DNA of 7,016 nucleotides from Acidobacteriota bacterium (lineage in GTDB: Bacteria; Acidobacteriota; Terriglobia; Bryobacterales; Bryobacteraceae), in NCBI GenBank assembly GCA_947505565.1, contig CANNLB010000132.1:1-7016 (forward strand), read 5' to 3'. The translations under genes and the position numbers were made by a program. Of this stretch, positions 6,697 through 7,016 are shown piece by piece. Within the stretch, counting starts at the first letter, position 1; every line of letters begins with the position of its first letter. The notes beneath the pieces are model-generated. The model worked only from the letters and a program-made list of their open reading frames with translations. It had not been told where the DNA came from and searched no databases.

Positions 6697-7016
6697 GCGC
6701 ATGGCCAACCTCCGCCTCGATACCCGCGACGGCCTCTTCTCCCCCCGCAAAAAATCCGCCCCCATCGTCCCCGGCAAACCCCTCGAAAGCCTCCTCCTCC
6801 AACGCATCGCCCACCCCAACCCCGCCCTTCTGATGCCCCCGCCCCACACCCACAAAACCATCTCCGCTAAACAACGCGAAACCCTCACCCGCTGGATCGA
6901 ACAAGGCGCCCCCTGGCAGGAACACTGGGCCTTCGCCCAACCCGCCAAGCCATCCCTCCCCTCGGTTCGCAACACTACTTGGCCCCGCAATCCCATCGAC
7001 CAGCTTCTTCTCTCCC
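6566..7016 (+). CDS. Exported PSCyt1 / DUF1549-type c-type cytochrome protein, 3' end outside window
   Basis: The frame is open from ATG 6566 to the right edge (150 codons). A signal peptide ([19 protein letters not shown]) precedes [24 protein letters not shown], the start of a planctomycete-type cytochrome C domain (PSCyt1, PF07635) with haem motif CFHCH. Then come [26 protein letters not shown], a MPPP segment, and [17 protein letters not shown], the normal end of that domain. NPIDQLLL at the edge is the expected beginning of the DUF1549 (PSCyt2) domain, with DUF1553 normally following. The full protein is usually several hundred residues longer than seen. It acts outside the cytoplasm; family members are thought to take part in redox chemistry linked to polysaccharide use, but the exact role is not established. 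No Shine-Dalgarno is visible; TAGAAT at 6551-6556 could be a -10 box giving a very short leader. Codons end in C far more than in the module before it. Confidence 0.92.
   Translation, partial: [150 protein letters not shown]

Noticed and set aside
6562..6996. Minus-strand open frame opposite the cytochrome gene
   Set aside because: Antisense of C-ending codons; the plus strand shows the CxxCH haem motif and the full PSCyt1 pattern.

Overview
The window looks like high-GC bacterial DNA, most likely from an Acidobacteriota member of the Solibacter/Bryobacter type. The basis is gene content: a Hanks-type kinase fused to a PD40 beta-propeller, Tat-exported hydrolases, and a PSCyt1/DUF1549-type cytochrome gene. 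The last family also occurs in Planctomycetes and Verrucomicrobia, so the assignment is an inference.

Layout: (1) 1-601, minus strand, the 5' part of a Tat-signal amidohydrolase that runs off the left edge. (2) 662-3264, plus strand, a membrane Ser/Thr kinase with a C-terminal beta-propeller, broken by two in-frame stops and one frameshift. (3) 3370-4224, an intact Tat-signal alpha/beta hydrolase with a Cys in the nucleophile position. (4) 4446-5377, a secreted matrixin-like metalloprotease relic with two in-frame stops near its N-terminus and a frameshift near its C-terminus; its leader can form two competing RNA hairpins. (5) 5412-5570, a truncated paralogue of the cytochrome gene that lies further right. 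(6) 5683-6513, a tightly spaced two-gene module (a small conserved-looking protein followed by a HEPN-like helical protein), each gene carrying one frameshift. (7) 6566-7016, the intact start of a PSCyt1 cytochrome protein, cut by the right edge.

Most of the window therefore consists of broken genes; only the alpha/beta hydrolase is both complete and intact, while the two edge genes are open as far as they can be seen. Four point stops (878, 2494, 4467, 4548) and four single-base indels (about 1985, 5105-5125, 5859 and 6267) account for the breaks. Three of the four indels fall in C runs, so sequencing error must be weighed against real decay. The substitution stops are harder to explain as error and favour a genuine relic region.

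No rRNA, tRNA, CRISPR array, transposase or integrase was seen. No gene-free stretch exceeds 300 bases. The longest gap (4225-4445) holds only the small inverted repeats listed below. The gap at 5571-5682 holds nothing recognisable beyond an isolated TTGACA. The genes do not form one obvious pathway. The likely common theme is exported or cell-surface proteins plus one small accessory module.
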